This document shows positions 33,640-47,129 of a DNA stretch of 64,000 nucleotides, piece after piece (positions within the stretch are counted from its first letter, which is position 1; every line of letters starts with the position of its first letter). The notes beneath the pieces are model-generated. The model had not been told where the DNA came from and searched no databases. It saw only the letters and a program-made list of their open reading frames with translations. The position numbers were made by a program, and so were the translations under genes. Source of the stretch: Podospora pseudoanserina (lineage: Eukaryota; Ascomycota; Sordariomycetes; Sordariales; Podosporaceae); the NCBI RefSeq assembly GCF_035222485.1, contig NC_085920.1, forward strand, positions 1,364,001 to 1,428,000, given 5' to 3'.

Positions 33640-36413
33640 CTAAGACAACCCCAAAAACTTCCCGCTCTTCTTCTTCCCCAACCCAAACGTAAACCTCTCC
33701 ATCAAAGCCGGTTTGTGACCGTCCCTGTCCTTCGTTGGACTCCCCCCAAACAACTCGGGTGGCGCCGTGTCCGACCGTGAGGGCCCAACCCCAGGAGAAG
33801 AAGAGGAAGAATGCCCGTTTTGTCCCGCAGTCCCATTGCTCCTAACACCATTCAGATAAGGCAAAGCCGGTACAGGAGGCAGCACAGCATCATGGCCACC
33901 ATTACTCGACGACTCCCCAGCAGCAGTACTAGCCCTGCTCTCCGTCTTGTCGCTCCTGTCACTCCTATCCGCTTTATCGGCATTGTTCTTGTCCTTCTCC
34001 TTGTCCTTGTCCCCAGTCTTGAGAAACGCAAGACTCTTCCGTGTCATCGTCTTGCTGTTCCGACCTGCCCGGTTAAAGAACCCCGCTGGGGTGAACTTGT
34101 TGTTGCTGTCTTTCTCAACAGAGGGGCTGTCCACAGCAGCAAATGAGTCAGACCCGGTTGTTGTGGCGTCCTTCTTCCGGCGCTTTTCTTCCTCGTCTTC
34201 TGTTGTAGAATCGCGGGATTTGTCGAACAGTCTCTCTTTGGCGGCGAGTTTAGCTGCCTCCTTTTCGGCTGCTTTTTCAGCTGCTTTCCGGGCCTTCTCA
34301 GCCTTTTCTTGCATCTTTTGCTCCTTTTTGATTTCCTCCTTGGACTTGGCCGGTACGGTTGCTGCCTCGTCGGCTTTGGTCATGACTGCTGATCCCGGTG
34401 GTGGGGCGGCGACTAAGGGGTGGCAATAGCCTTCTGGTCCGGCTGGTTGTTTTACTGGCGAGGTCAGTACAGACACTGGGCTTATACTGTCGAGCGGTGC
34501 CGACTTTGTCTGCTCCAACGTGGCCAGCGTCTCGTTTTCCTCCAGAGTTGGTAACGGTTGGGTGCTCAGTCTCGTCAGTGGTGGCGGGTGTGTGCCATTG
34601 GTCTGTTCGGCCGTCACTGTGGTTGCTGCGAGATCTGCCGCTTCACTTGCTTCCCGCACTTGATCCAACCCTTCGGCATCCATCTCCTCCCGTACCTTCT
34701 CCCACGTGGTCTCTTGGTAAAACAATACATAGGCACATGCCATTCCTGGTTTGTCGCCGAAAAAGTTCTTGACAAAGTGCTTGTCTACCGGTTCAACCAT
34801 TTCGTCATCAAACAGAAGCCAACCCCGATCCTTGGTTTTGATAACCGACACATAGTGACCGTGATAAGCATTACCGCCGATGTGGATAACAACCGCGTAT
34901 AACTCATACAGCCGATCCTGGTCTTCGGCGTCGTCTGTAGTGTTGAACATACGGATATGATAAGGGTATACTATCCGGTGGAAGAGCTTCTGTAACCGGC
35001 TGTAGTCCTCTGTATACTTGAATCTTTTCAGATGCAATGCCAGCACCTTTGGTAACTTCTTGACCTTCATCCGCTTCTCAGCCTCTTGCAAGCCACCACA
35101 ATGGTCACAGTGGAACTTGTTACGTTCACACAACATTTCCTCAGCGGAGAACTTCTGTAGGCATGACGTTACTGATGAGTGTTCCTCGAGATCAATCGAT
35201 AGATCCAGGAATGTCTCGTCTCGTTGCGAGGCTGCCTCGCAGGTCAAGCATCTGGTCTCGGATGTCAAAACGCCTTCAAATATGTCGTGCACCCACCCGG
35301 CCGCTGGAGTTCTTGAATCGATTGCGTTGCTGTTGTGTACTGATGCGGTGTCTGGTGAAGATAGTGGGCCGTCTTTGCCGCTCCCTTCTGCTTGCTCCAC
35401 CCGCATGCGCTTAGCGTTTGCCTCGACGTTGGCGATAACATCATTCAGGATTAGGCCATAAAATTCGTGGGCGTCCTGGTGCATAGAGTTTCGGAACATC
35501 TCATTGTCCCGCTTGAAAATTTCCAGAAACCGCTGGGGGCTTAAAACACCGGTACGAGACTGGCTCTCGATAAGGGCCGTGAATATATCCTTAAGGCCGG
35601 TGAATGTGCATTCCTGCATGCCGTATGTATCCGGGTTCTCCTGCGCAAGCTCCAGCACTGGACCCTTGATCATGGCCTGCTTCTTCTTATACTCGGGCGC
35701 ATCCGGCCTGTCCTCGGGACGCACAGGTGTGACGCCACCGGGCGCAAGCTGCCCGCCTCCCAACACCTGGCGCTGTTTTGCTTGCGCCGAGAGTGCTTTA
35801 CCCTTTGGGTCTTTTGGATTAGGCTGTACCGGTTCTCGTATTGTCACGTTAACCTTCTTGGATGCGCCGTTGAGGCCATTGTTCGGGGGGAGTGAAGGAT
35901 AGTTGAGGACATTTTCTCGAAAAGGCTCGGAATAGTAGAGTGCCTGTAGTATTGAGTTGCAGTAGCTGTTGAACTGGAGGGTTAGTTGTTGTCTGCAGAA
36001 TCCCGTCTCCCAACCTGGGCATACCATGTGTTTCCAAACTACAACAAGTCACAGTTGTTAGCTTCACGACATGGATTTTTAACTCGTATGAAGCAAGCCT
36101 CACATTTTCCAACCCAAAGAACTTGTCACTTCCATCTGGCCTAATTGCTCCGGCATTCTGGAGAAGCCTTTCCACCGGGGTCAAGTCCAGCGCGGGATCA
36201 TCCTTTTCTTTTGCCTTTCCCTTTGACGATGTGGTGCTGTCAGACTTGGAGTTTGCCTAGGGCCAGTGTTAGTAACCTAGGTAGAAGACCACCGACATTG
36301 AGCATCGGGTTTCACGCAGCAGCGAGCCTAAACAAACACCCGCGCTCGGAACATTTAATCACAGGTGTACATACAGTGCCGGCACCCTTAAGTTTCTGGA
36401 AGAACCCCGCCAT
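33640..36413 (-). CDS. creB: ubiquitin carboxyl-terminal hydrolase CreB (USP12/46 type), 843 aa
   Basis: Deubiquitinating cysteine protease; in Aspergillus CreB acts with CreC in carbon catabolite repression. Four exons: 36413-36375 ([13 protein letters not shown]), 36256-36104, a 14-nt micro-exon 36038-36025, and 35965-33640. Introns are 118, 65 and 59 nt. The Cys box [20 protein letters not shown] puts the catalytic cysteine at about residue 69. Its codon TGC is split between the micro-exon (TG) and exon 4 (C). The zinc-binding pairs CLTC and CDHC lie near residues 308-311 and 355-358. The His box [14 protein letters not shown] (His about 439) is followed by LLFDDE. A charged coiled-coil ([20 protein letters not shown]) occurs in the C-terminal third, which is otherwise Ser/Thr/Lys-rich and disordered. 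All catalytic features are present. Confidence 0.95.
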
Positions 36414-39400
36414 TGTGAGCGCCGAAAAATGCTAACCCGGCGGCGCGTCACTTGTCAGGCGGGGAGGGTCGGTCGTTATTCGACCGCCGCAGAGCCGTCG
36501 TCGTGAGGACGGGGCGGCAGTAGGATCAACCGAATGTGTGTTGACGAGTCTGATATATGTAGGAGCTATGGAACGGACTAGAGCAAAGCTCGACGGGAAC
36601 GCTCGGAAGACGGATGGCGTATGCGCGTAGGGGTTGCGCAATGGCTTTGGAGTCGCAAGATCGGGCCAATGCCGCAGCGCGTTCTTGCTCGTGTGATCCG
36701 AATATGTGTATGCGGTATGCGGTATTCGATATGTTCCTCTTTGATCTTTCGCGTCTGGGTAGATTAAGGGTGGATACGGATACTCGGAAGAAAGATGCGC
36801 AGGATCAAGATGCTTGATGCAATCGACAAGGTAAGCTAGCTCTCGGCGCTGCGACCCTTGGACGGTGGCTTATCGATAATGACAATTGGGGCCAAAGAAG
36901 GGCTGAGCTTTCGAAACATCCGTCGGACGGAGGTCTGGACAGTTAGGGTGTGGACAGAAGCCAGGAGCTACGGCAGAGGAGATGTCGAGAGAAGGAGCAG
37001 TGGACGTTGAGGCGCCTTGGGACATGCAGCTCAACCTGGATGGACAGGTTCCTGTATGTACTTTCCACCCTTACACCACAGTGGGATTATTGCCAAGTAC
37101 CCGACTGCAACCCAGAGGATCCGGTTCGATTCCAGAAGTAGTTGAGTGCTCGGCGGGGGTGGGGCCACAATGGAGCCCCTCCACAAACAGAGGTTCAAAG
37201 GTCCGCCGGGACTCCCCTCACTCACACCACTCCACAGCCTACATTTTCCACCTCTCAACGCCGCCGTCATCGTCACGCTTTCACTTTCTGCCCAGGAATT
37301 GTTGGGTCATCAACCACCCAGCTCTAGTAGGTGATGAGAGTGGCACTCCGCGGCAGATGGTGATCAACAAGACAGTCGGCTGAATTACAAAGAATGCCAT
37401 AGCAATGCACCATATGCACCTCGGGTAGTCTGTTGAGTGGTAACCGAGCTCAGCATCTTCCTGTTTCCGTCGTCTTGTCGAGTCTTCCGAGTCCCGGCAG
37501 CTCTGGGGTTCGTCAACGGTTTTTATGTAAAGTCTTGACGTCCGCCAATTCTAGCTGCCAACTCTAATGGAGCCCGCAAGCAGCTGGACTGCCGTTCTTC
37601 CTAGTGCCCGCCCTAGCGGATAAAGTGAGGTTTGCCACGATCCACCAAGGTACTGCCATGCTGAATATCCTCAAAATAGACTTCTTCACACTTCTCACCT
37701 CACACACTTACAAGACTGTTTACACTACAACAAGCTTTGTGGCGGCCATCGGTCGTAAGCCGAGTAATCTGTGCAACAGCTAGGCCATCAAAGCTTAGCT
37801 ACCGGCGCATGACCACAATCAAGCGAACAAGAGACCCTCGACAAGATGCGCCCCTTCCTAGTGTCCTGAACCGACCTGCCGCCCTGCTCCTTTCAGACGT
37901 TACATGCCCGACAGTGTGGTTGCAATATAGGTTGGCCACAGGCAAGTCGAAGCGCCAGAAGCTTCCCAGACCGGCTCCAGTGGGACGGAATCGAGTCCCT
38001 TGCTTGGTTACTATTCGTCCATAATATTCGGTGGGTTTTAAGGTCATGGATGCCACGCTGACCATCGCGTACAGAAAATGGGAGTGACGGTCAGTCCCCA
38101 GGAGAACGGGAGTGTGGGGTAGAATCTAAGACATTGTGGCCTTCCAGACAGTTCGCTTGCGCCGCGTTGAGTTTACCCGTCCTTCTTCCTCAACGGCACG
38201 GGAGACGGAATCTCTCGCCCGGGGAACTCATTTCTCTTTATTTCCCTTGGCAATGGATTACCTTGACGATATCGGACCAGCTCTCGATTTGCCTGCTCAT
38301 GGCGAGTCCAGAATATCTTTGACAATCGTTACTTTCTACAATACTCTTCGACTGATGACGATTTGGCCCCCCCGCGCCCCTCTTGGACCCTTGACTCTTA
38401 GATTCGCAATGTAGGCCCGTCTTTGCGGAAGGGTCAACCAACGATTCCTCCCGCGTGGCCGCTTCTTCCTTGGCCCATCCCCTGATCTGTCTGAACCAGT
38501 GGGACATGCAGCTCGCATTAGCCCTACACACACTCTTTTTCCTCGTACGTCAACCTGTTGATCCTCACTGGTTGGAATCCCGTAGCTGAATACGGCATAT
38601 GGAGCCGACATAGGCCTCAGGCCACAGTCCTCACCACCTCCGCCCAGGAGCACAAAACGGCCCCCAAAAAAGCTGCCGTATGACGAAACACTCACCCAAC
38701 CCGCAGAGCTTGTTTTCTTTTTATTTATTGCGCGAGCTCTTACACTACCTTTGATGTTTGAAAAAAGTCCCGGGTAAATACATCCATCCATCAAACACCC
38801 CCCTTCTCCCTTTGGTTCCACAACATATAGATCATTTTGCACACGTACACATCCTTTCTTGGTTTTGTCTCACAGAAAGACTGATGACCGAGGAAGTCGC
38901 CAGGATGTAGAGCAAAAATAATAAGGGTATGACCACCTGCAGAACAAACGCGAGCGGGCGCACAAATCCCGATGATGATGCATGGTTACGTCAAGGGGAT
39001 GACAGCCTGTCACGTTTGATTGTAGAAGGACACCTCTTGATAGGTTTGTAGGTATCCGGGAGTTTGGTTCGGAAAGAAGAGGGCGTTAGTATTTGGGGAG
39101 TTGGTTGAATGTTGCAGAAGGGGGTTGAATTATGAGAAAGGAAGAAGGTCTCCCAGAAAGAGGGCCGGTGACAGCCGTGGCTCGCTTATGACTTCAGGTA
39201 GGCCTGATAGCTATCTGAAAAGTGAAAGTAGTTGCCTCAGCATGGTCCAGAGCTCAGAATGATACAGCAGTGGCAGGCTGGAGTTGAACTGCCTACCGGG
39301 CATCTGGGTTCAGACGCATAGCCTAGTCATAGGTAATTCAAGCGCATAGCTGTGTAGACATTCAACCCAGATTCAAGTATGCTTGCTGTAAATCACGCGT

Positions 39401-39557
39401 CCCACAAGAGACCACCACTTATCATGACACTGAACCAATCCGTTAACAACAGCTTACAAGGAAACACAAATTCAAAATAAATATCTATCCCCTTCAATAC
39501 CTCAAATATCCAATTCGCATTCAACATTACTACAAAGTGTTACACGAAAAATCCTTG
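36414..39557. other. long intergenic stretch, no gene recognised
   Basis: Upstream region of creB and 3' flank of the peroxisomal transporter gene, about 3.1 kb. A B-box-like GGTTCGATTCC occurs at 37122-37132, but no tRNA can be folded around it. No ORF is convincing. Confidence 0.55.
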
Positions 39558-42199
39558 CTAAACCACAATCCCCGACCCCTCCGTCCCGGCCCTCTGCTCC
39601 TCCGTCTCCGTCTCATCCCCCTCATCGTCACTCATAACCCTGCTCTGCGCCTCCTGGTACTCATCCTGCGTCTCCTCCGCCTCCGTCTGTCGATCCTGTT
39701 CCTCCTCCTTCTGCTGCTCCTCACCGACGACATAAGCAGGCGCGCCTAGCTCCTCCTCCTGACCACCAACCCAGACCTTGTTGAGCTCCGTCTCAATCTC
39801 CTCCCGTCTCTTCTTCCACTTTTCCACCTGAGCCAACCTCTCCCTCAGATCGTGAAGCTCCTTCTCGACAGCCATCTTCTCGCGTTCGGTGCCGATGCGC
39901 TGGACCTCCCACTCGTCTCCGCGCTCGCCGAGGCCGAGGACAAGGTTGTAGGTGTGGTATTTCTTAAGCGAAGCGCGGGTGGAGATGGTAATGAGGGCTG
40001 GAAAAGGACAAATGTTAGTTGTAGGTAGGGAAAACGGGGGAGAAAAAAAAACTTACTGATACCCTTCTCCTTGCAAGTCTCATACAACAACCCCTCCACA
40101 TCACTGCTCACCGCGCTCGTCCCCTCATCGATAAACGCATACTGCGGCTCGTGATAGAGCAACCTCGCAATCGCCAACCTCTGCTTCTCACCACCGCTCA
40201 ACACATCCTTCCACTCCTTCCTCGTGTCCCACCCCCCCTCTCGATCAGGCAAATAACCCAGCTTCGCCTGTTCAAGCGCCCTCTTGAGATCATACTCATT
40301 CTTCCTCTTCTCCCTCATGTCCGCCTCCCCGTCAGGATAAATAACCTGATCTCTCAGCGTCCCGATGCTCAGATACGGCCTCTGAGGCAAAAACATGATC
40401 CCATCCTCCCCATTGTTCTTCGGCCTAGACACCAACCCCCGATAAACCGGCCACAACCCCGCAATCACCCTCGCAATAGCCGACTTTCCAATCCCATTTG
40501 GCCCCGAAATCAGCAGGTGATCCCCCCGCCTCACAATCAAGCTCAAGCTCTCGAGCAACTCCTCACCGCCCTGAGGCCACAACCCGGGAGCCACAATCGG
40601 CACATTCTCCAACCTCACCCCATCAAACCCCTTTTGGATCGTCCCCTGCACATCGCTCAGCGAGTACAGCTCGTTCTCCCTCCCGCGAACATAATACGCA
40701 TTCGCGTGCGCCCTGTGCAGAGTAGAAATAAGCGTGTACACCCAACTGGTATACCCAGCCAGCTCGCTCAGATCCTTGATGCTGTACATCATCCTCCCGC
40801 CTGCATCAGCCAGACTCAACATCAACCTCTTATTCGTAATAAAATCCTTCATCCTCTCCCTTTCCCTCCCTCCTTTAACCGCAGTCGCACCGGCAACCTC
40901 TGTCGCCCCCCCAAGCCCACCCCAAGCAGGCAGGAAAACAGGCAGTGACGACAAAAGGTAGCCATACGCACTCCAGCTGTACTTGAGAATGAAATCCTCC
41001 AAGATGTTGTACCTAATCTTGAGCATGTAAATCCCCTCCATCCAATTCTTCAGACTCTTGAACTCTTTGTTCAAGAACGTCTTCTCCATCTCGGCACCGC
41101 CATAAAACGCCACCTCCTCCGCATTGGCGATCAACCTCGCGTGCAGGCTCCTAAAGTCACCCTCTTTCCTGCCCTCGACAGCCTTGAGCTTGCCAAAGGG
41201 GGGAGACAACTTCCTGAGGATGGAGGCGGTAAGAAAGTAATTGCTCAACAAACCCGTCAACGCCAACGGGCCGAGCGAGCGGTAGAGCTGGTAGTTGAAC
41301 ACGCAGATGTCAACAAACGGTTTTCCAAGGGAAGAGTACAAGTTTGCGGCAGCGGCGCAGAACTGTGTGAGATCCTGGGTGATGAACTGATCTGCTCCCT
41401 GGCCGACGCCTCCGTCGAGGTTGTGGAGCTTGTAGTAGTTTAGATTGTCGTTAAGGTACAGGTCGTGAATGTAACGGGTGAGACGGGTGCGGAAGGCGAT
41501 CGAGACCTTGGATTCAAGATACTTAATCATGGCGTTGGTGTAAGAGGCAAAGCCACCGAGACCGCACCACTTGGCTAGACCGAGGAGGAAGGCTTTCCCG
41601 TTTCCTGCCACGAGATCACGGACGATTTCACCGTCTAGGCGGGCGACTACCAGGGAGAGATAGGTGCGCAACATGAGGAAGGCGCCGTGGCTGACGAGGA
41701 GACCTGCTTCTTTGCTTGTCCAGCGGGGGATCATGATGCTCATGAGACTGAGAAACTGGTGGAGGAAGGCGAGGTTGAGACCCGGTTTGGTTTGTGCTGC
41801 CGGGACGTGGCCATCTCCCAACCCAGATACCCTAGGTGGGTTAAGGAACAGTCTGCGATGGGCCTCAAAGGTGAGCGGCTTGGTACTCGAGATGACAACC
41901 TTGGAGGTGCCATCCTTGTAAGGAACATAAATGGTGCGAGAACCGTCCTTGTTGTGTAGCCAAGAGTTAGTTCGCACAAGTTTCCTCCCTGTCTCGCGCT
42001 CCTCACGCTTGCGTTTCCACTTCCGTCGGGTGCCCTCGCCAGCGAGGATGATGGAGGTGGCGAGAGCGAGGGTGCATAGCAGGCGCGTTGTTTTGGACGT
42101 GCTGCGCAGCTTTGTGCGGATGAGTTCGCCGTACTTTTCGACAAAGGTGGCAATGGCCTCCTCGGCGGCCGAGTGCCGGAGGGTTGACTGGACTGCCAT
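39558..42199 (-). CDS. peroxisomal long-chain fatty acyl-CoA ABC half-transporter (ABCD/ALD family), 860 aa
   Basis: Half-transporter that, as a Pxa1/Pxa2-type heterodimer, imports long-chain acyl-CoA into peroxisomes for beta-oxidation. Two exons, 42199-40057 and 39997-39558, with a 59-nt intron (donor GTAAGT, branch AACTAACA, acceptor TTCCAG). The N-terminal half has the ALD-family signatures LVRTNSWLHNKDGSRTIYVP, TFEAHRRLFLNPPRV and the EEA-like motif LIANAEEVAFYGGAEMEK. The nucleotide-binding domain has Walker A GPNGIGKS (566-573), signature LSGGEKQR (667-674), Walker B YAFIDE (687-692) and the switch ITLITISTR. A coiled-coil and an acidic Glu/Gln-rich tail close the protein. Whether it corresponds to yeast Pxa1 or Pxa2 cannot be settled by eye. 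Third codon positions shift from C in the N-terminal half to G/T towards the 3' end of exon 1. Confidence 0.93.
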
Positions 42200-45100
42200 G
42201 ACCGTCGTCGTCGTCGTCTGTTGCACGCGACGAGATCCGAAAAAGGGAGGGGGGCGTGTAGTTTTGTTATTCCTCCCGAGCCTCCGGGCTCAAGCACTCT
42301 ATTCCATTCGGACCCTTATATACCGTGTCGTTGTTTGTTTATTTGTGATGTGGTGTAGCTGAGATAGTGGTTGGTAAGGAGGCGGAAACCGAGAGCCGTA
42401 GGTAGAGTTTTGGGGATAAAACGGCGGGTGGACGTGGCTTTGGTTTAAACTGTAAAAGAGACACTTGTGTTTGTTGTCGGGCTGTCGAGGTGCGTCGGTC
42501 CCGGAGTAAACATCGGGTTAGCAAGCGTTGTGTTGAAGAGGATCGCTTAGAATTGGATGTCGTGTTTCTCTTGTTCTTTCGGTTATGGCTTGTTGTTTGA
42601 CGCATAAAGAATGGCATGTGAATATCCCGAGGTGTCGCTGCTCCAGCCACAGCATGCTGCGTGCTCAACGTCATCGCCCCCAGGAAGCAAGCCACTGTTC
42701 CTGGTCAGGTGCGCCCCCCAGGCGTGCTGCTTGGGGATCTAAGACCCGGCGACCTGCCCAATCCAGTGGGTTTTCCCCGCAATCCTCACTGAAAGGGGCG
42801 GGGCATTTACCCACATTTCGCACCGTGCATCAAGATCTTGTTCCGGGCTTTCCAAAAGAGTCTTCGATGTATGGAGAGGCCTGTTCCAGGTTGTGGCAAG
42901 CACCGCTTCGATCAACCGATATATCAATCGCACAGCAACACAGATATCAAGTTCTTTATATGAATAATTACTTCCAACTCCCCATCTATGTCGAGGCAGG
43001 CTCGAGTTTTCTGTGGGCTCAAGGTGGGAATGTACTGCATATGTGGAGAAAGTACTGAAGTCCCCCCGAGCTGTTCAAAGGCTGACAGATCGATCTGAAA
43101 CGGTAGGTTTTTTTTTTACTTTTTACATTTTCACATGGGCTTTTCTGCTCTTCCTTGCCTAGGACTCGTGTCCTATTTTTGCTCAAGGCTCTCGGGAGGC
43201 GCATAGCAAGTCTCGGGCACCCGTACGGGATGGCACGCCAGCTTCCATCCGGTTCGCCAATCCATTGCAGACCGGAAAGATGTGGTGCGGGGCAGCCAGG
43301 CCCGTGAGGCGGCCCTTCAAGATCCGGGTCCGAACTTTCTCTGTGACGACCCGGCAGTCAGGGACCAGACATCCATGACTGTCACTTCAGAAACAAGAGG
43401 CTCTCTGGGAAACCCCAGTGTCTCAATCTCAACAGCGACAAAAGCAGAGGTGGTGACTGGCTGCGTGGTTGTTCTTCTGGTGCTGACCCGTCACCGTCCC
43501 GGGCGGTAACATGGCCAATCACATCGGGCTTGGCCATGGCATCCTCCAACAGCCCAATGTTCTCCAGCATCCCCTGCCGAGGACCGGTCTCGAGCGGGTG
43601 CAGCTCCTTTCCAGCAGTCCCCGGCCGAAGCAATGCGGACCGCTCGCACGCCATGACGGGCAAGACGGAGCAGTCGATGTCTTGCGGGGGGTTGCCTGCA
43701 GACTCCAGTTCGAGTGTGGAGAGAATGCATATCTCCTGAGGTTCTGACACTGGAACAATTGGGCAATTGGGCGACTGGGCTCTCATGCAGTCACGGAGGG
43801 TTGCGACAAATGGCAACGCATGCCCCCAATCAAGCTCAGCCCTGGCAATAAAACGACGCGCTCTGCCAGGTGGCTGCGTATTCGCCTCATCTTTTGATGG
43901 TTTTCAGAGAGAATGGTGTTGGATTACAGTCTCCAGTCTCGAAAGGCTTGGAGTGGAAAGGGGCAGAGGAGGGTCCATGATGCCGTGGAACCCTTGACCT
44001 ATAAAATTGACCATAGCGATGCTGTTGAATGCCGGCGGTCTGCAGCTTGGGCTGCCAGTTGCATTGCCTTGCCATTGCTTGAGAAGCCAAGCGCATGTGT
44101 TGCTTCTTTTCCAATTCCTTTTCTTTGGTTCGCACATAGGTCTCCAAAAGCTGCAGTTCTGCACACGACACAACACAACAGCGGTAATCTCACAGCAAAC
44201 ACCAGACAGACAACCTTTCCATCTCAGCACCCACTTTGCCCAGGGCCGGCCAGAAGTTGAACTTCTGTGGGCGGCGGGTCTGGGACGGATTTAAACTAAG
44301 CAGAAGTATTGATTGGGTAAAAGTACTTGGCTGCTGCTGGGCCGCGATGAGACGTGTTAGTAGAATGAATGCCCAGACGCCTTGAAACCAGCCAAATGGC
44401 AGCTGTTGGCTCTACGCGCCGCGGCAGGTACTATCGCCTGGTAATAGCACGCTATGTGCACCACGTAGCCGCAAAGTTACTGGGCTGGCTGGGTAATTTT
44501 CCCTGGGGGCAATCCGCTAATCCTGTCTTGTCCTCCTTGCTCCCCCATCGTTCTCTTGCTGCTGCGCTGCACTCAAGCCATCCCAGAACCAGACCCATCA
44601 CCTTTAAACTCCATCATCTCGCTTGTCCACCACCACGTCCCTCCTCAGCCGCTGATACGCCCATCCTCTTTTTTCCCCTTCTACCATCCCCAAGGCCATT
44701 GTCTGGTCTCCGGCGTGCGATTCTTCCATCTGCGGGCTCCCTTTTGGTCCGACAGCTTCCCTCCTCACCTTCGTCCCTTTTGTCTCGAAACTGCCAGTTC
44801 CTTTCGCTCGACAAGAAACACGCCCAGTCGTGTGCTCGGTCCCTTTCCCGATCGGCCTTGTCTGCGCGCCAATTTCCCGTCTGCACTGACCGTCACATCA
44901 CGGTTCGCATCGTCCTTCTCGCGACTTTCTTTCTTCATAGCTGTATTCTTCACCGCAGAGCTTCGCGTGCTCCATTCGCACCAACCAGCAGCAACGGCTT
45001 CTTCGACAGTTATTAGGCAAAGGTGGTTCGGGACGAGCGAAGTGGCCTCGAAGGGCCATACTCCGCTGAGATAGGGGCTGGGTCGCGCCGAGTGTTCCTT

Positions 45101-45403
45101 GGATCCGATCTTTGAATCTTAAAGGTGGGTGGGTGATTACATGCGACCGCGTTTGGGGACCTTTTTGGCTTTGGGTGGCTGTGCGGTGATGGGGAGCTTT
45201 GGTGCTCGGCGGTCAATTCGACTAGGTTGTTGACCTGCCGTGTCCCATTGCAGCGCCCAACAACACGCCAAACACGCCATCGCGCCCCAGAGCTCAGATC
45301 CGACAATGCGCGGTCTCGAGTCGGCTGCAGTGAATTGAAGGGCCAGTGCTAACTACTGCAATGGATAGGTTCTAACTCGTCTTCGTATATCTTACACACA
45401 AAA
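42200..45403. other. long intergenic stretch between divergent genes
   Basis: Upstream regions of the ABC transporter (-) and of the Psr1-type gene (+). From about 44520 to 44960 the + strand is a C/T-rich tract, typical of fungal promoters or leaders just upstream of transcription starts. No gene is recognised. Confidence 0.55.
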
Positions 45404-47013
45404 ATGGCTTGGGGCACTGAAGAGAGGGTGCCAACGGCCCCTGGGAGTTCCAAGGAGAAGGACACGCTATCAGCCGAGGATGGGAAGAAAGGTCGGGGTC
45501 TTTTGCCCGTGCCATCACGGTCATCGTCTCAAAGAGCTTCACCGACGGCTACTGGCCTGAGCGGCGCAACTGCGAGCGACCCCAGAGATAGCATCGGCGG
45601 ACATTCCAAGGAATCCAAAGGCAGTATGTTGGGCCAAAACCGCAATGGAAGCGCATCTAGTAACCGTTTAGGCATGGTAACAGGGCCGACAGCCACTCCG
45701 GGACAGTCTGAGCCAAACTCTCCGGCAGCTCCCTCTCATAAAAAGAAGAAGGGCGGATTCTTGGCCATCTTTGGATGCTGTGGTGTTCCGGACAACGCCA
45801 ATGGGCTGGAGGCTGAGGCCCCCCATCGTCTCGACAAGATCCCCGCTCGACCTGCCACAGCCAGCCGGCGAACAGCCACGCCATCGGGAGAGCAGCCATC
45901 TGGGAGCAAGACGCAGCTGTCTGAGAAGGAGCCCGGTCAGCAAGCACCACAGTCGGCTGCGCAGCCCCAGAAGAACGGAAAGCGGATCTCTGGTGCTAGC
46001 ACTCAGGATCAATCTACAGTGGGTGATCGCGATGGCGAGTCGAAGCAGACGACGCTTGTCGGCGCAGGATCCGGCAACCCATCCATCTCGGTGGACCCCC
46101 CACACAGCGTTACGAGCGCCGACGAGACGATTCACGAGAATGCTTCTGAAAAGGATGCAGAAGGTGATGTTTCTATGCCCGACGCTGACAACTCAAGGCA
46201 ACAGAACGCCCAGGGATCCGTAAACAACGCGGACGAGCAGCTTCCCAAGGTTCCTCCACCGCCCCCAGGGCCTGTGCCGGCAGTGCCGAATGCGCCAACA
46301 TCCACGTCAGTGGAAAACCCAGCTGTGTTTGCGTCTGAGCAGCAGCAGGAGAGATGGCTTCTGCCTCCCCAAAGGCCAGAGCACAAGGGCAGAAAATGCC
46401 TTGTTCTTGATCTGGATGAGACGCTTGTCCACAGCTCGTTTAAGGTAAGACCTTGTGTCCCATGAACTACTGGTGGCAATATTCTAATGATCACCAGATC
46501 CTCAACCAAGCCGACTTCACGATACCTGTCGAGATCGAGGGCAACTTCCATAACGTCTACGTAATCAAGCGACCGGGAGTCGACCAGTTCATGAAGAGGG
46601 TTGGCGAGCTCTACGAGGTTGTTGTCTTTACAGCCTCCGTGTCTAAGGTATGGATGGAGTTCCAGGTCACCGTTGAACGCTCGCATCTGACAAGAAAATA
46701 GTATGGCGACCCGCTACTCGACCAGCTGGACATCCACAACGTCGTCCACCATCGCCTCTTCCGCGAGAGTTGCTACAATCACCAGGGCAACTACGTCAAG
46801 GACTTGTCGCAAGTTGGCCGTGACCTCAAGGACACCATCATCATTGACAACTCGCCGACTTCGTACATCTTTCACCCTCAACACGCCGTCCCGATTAGCA
46901 GTTGGTTCTCGGATGCCCACGATAACGAATTGCTGGATTTAATTCCAGTCCTCGAAGACCTTGCCACTCCCAATGTACGAGATGTCAGCCTGGTCCTCGA
47001 TGTCACTCTTTAA
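45404..47013 (+). CDS. psr1: Psr1-type plasma-membrane phosphatase, HAD/NIF family (500 aa)
   Basis: Protein phosphatase of the SCP/FCP (NLI-interacting factor) family. Yeast Psr1/Psr2 work in the sodium and general stress responses at the plasma membrane. Three exons: 45404-46444, 46498-46647 and 46702-47013, with introns of 53 and 54 nt (donors GTAAGA and GTATGG). The first 320 residues are low-complexity (Ser, Gly, Pro, Gln), with a dicysteine in [13 protein letters not shown] that may be palmitoylated. The catalytic domain starts at [17 protein letters not shown], the DxDxT motif. It continues with [57 protein letters not shown] and ends [12 protein letters not shown]. All family motifs are intact. 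A long leader with no clear features precedes the ATG. Confidence 0.95.
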
Positions 47014-47129
47014 GACGAATTTTCCTTTTCATAGCCGATACCCTTTCATTCTACTACACGTTATTCCTCGGGCCAGCAAAAAAAATGGCGTCGATACGCC
47101 GGTACTGTCTAATCTTCACAACAATTCAA

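Noticed and set aside
37060-37150. Possible tRNA around the B-box-like GGTTCGATTCC
   Set aside because: No matching acceptor stem, D-arm or A-box at a suitable distance; the T-stem has a mismatch.
40151-40948. 265-codon Pro/Arg/Gln-rich plus-strand ORF
   Set aside because: It is antisense to the nucleotide-binding domain of the ABC transporter, which is unambiguous on the minus strand.
44369-45016. 215-codon ORF upstream of psr1
   Set aside because: C/T-rich promoter or leader tract; Ser/Leu/Pro-rich product without a domain, with overlapping open frames in other phases.
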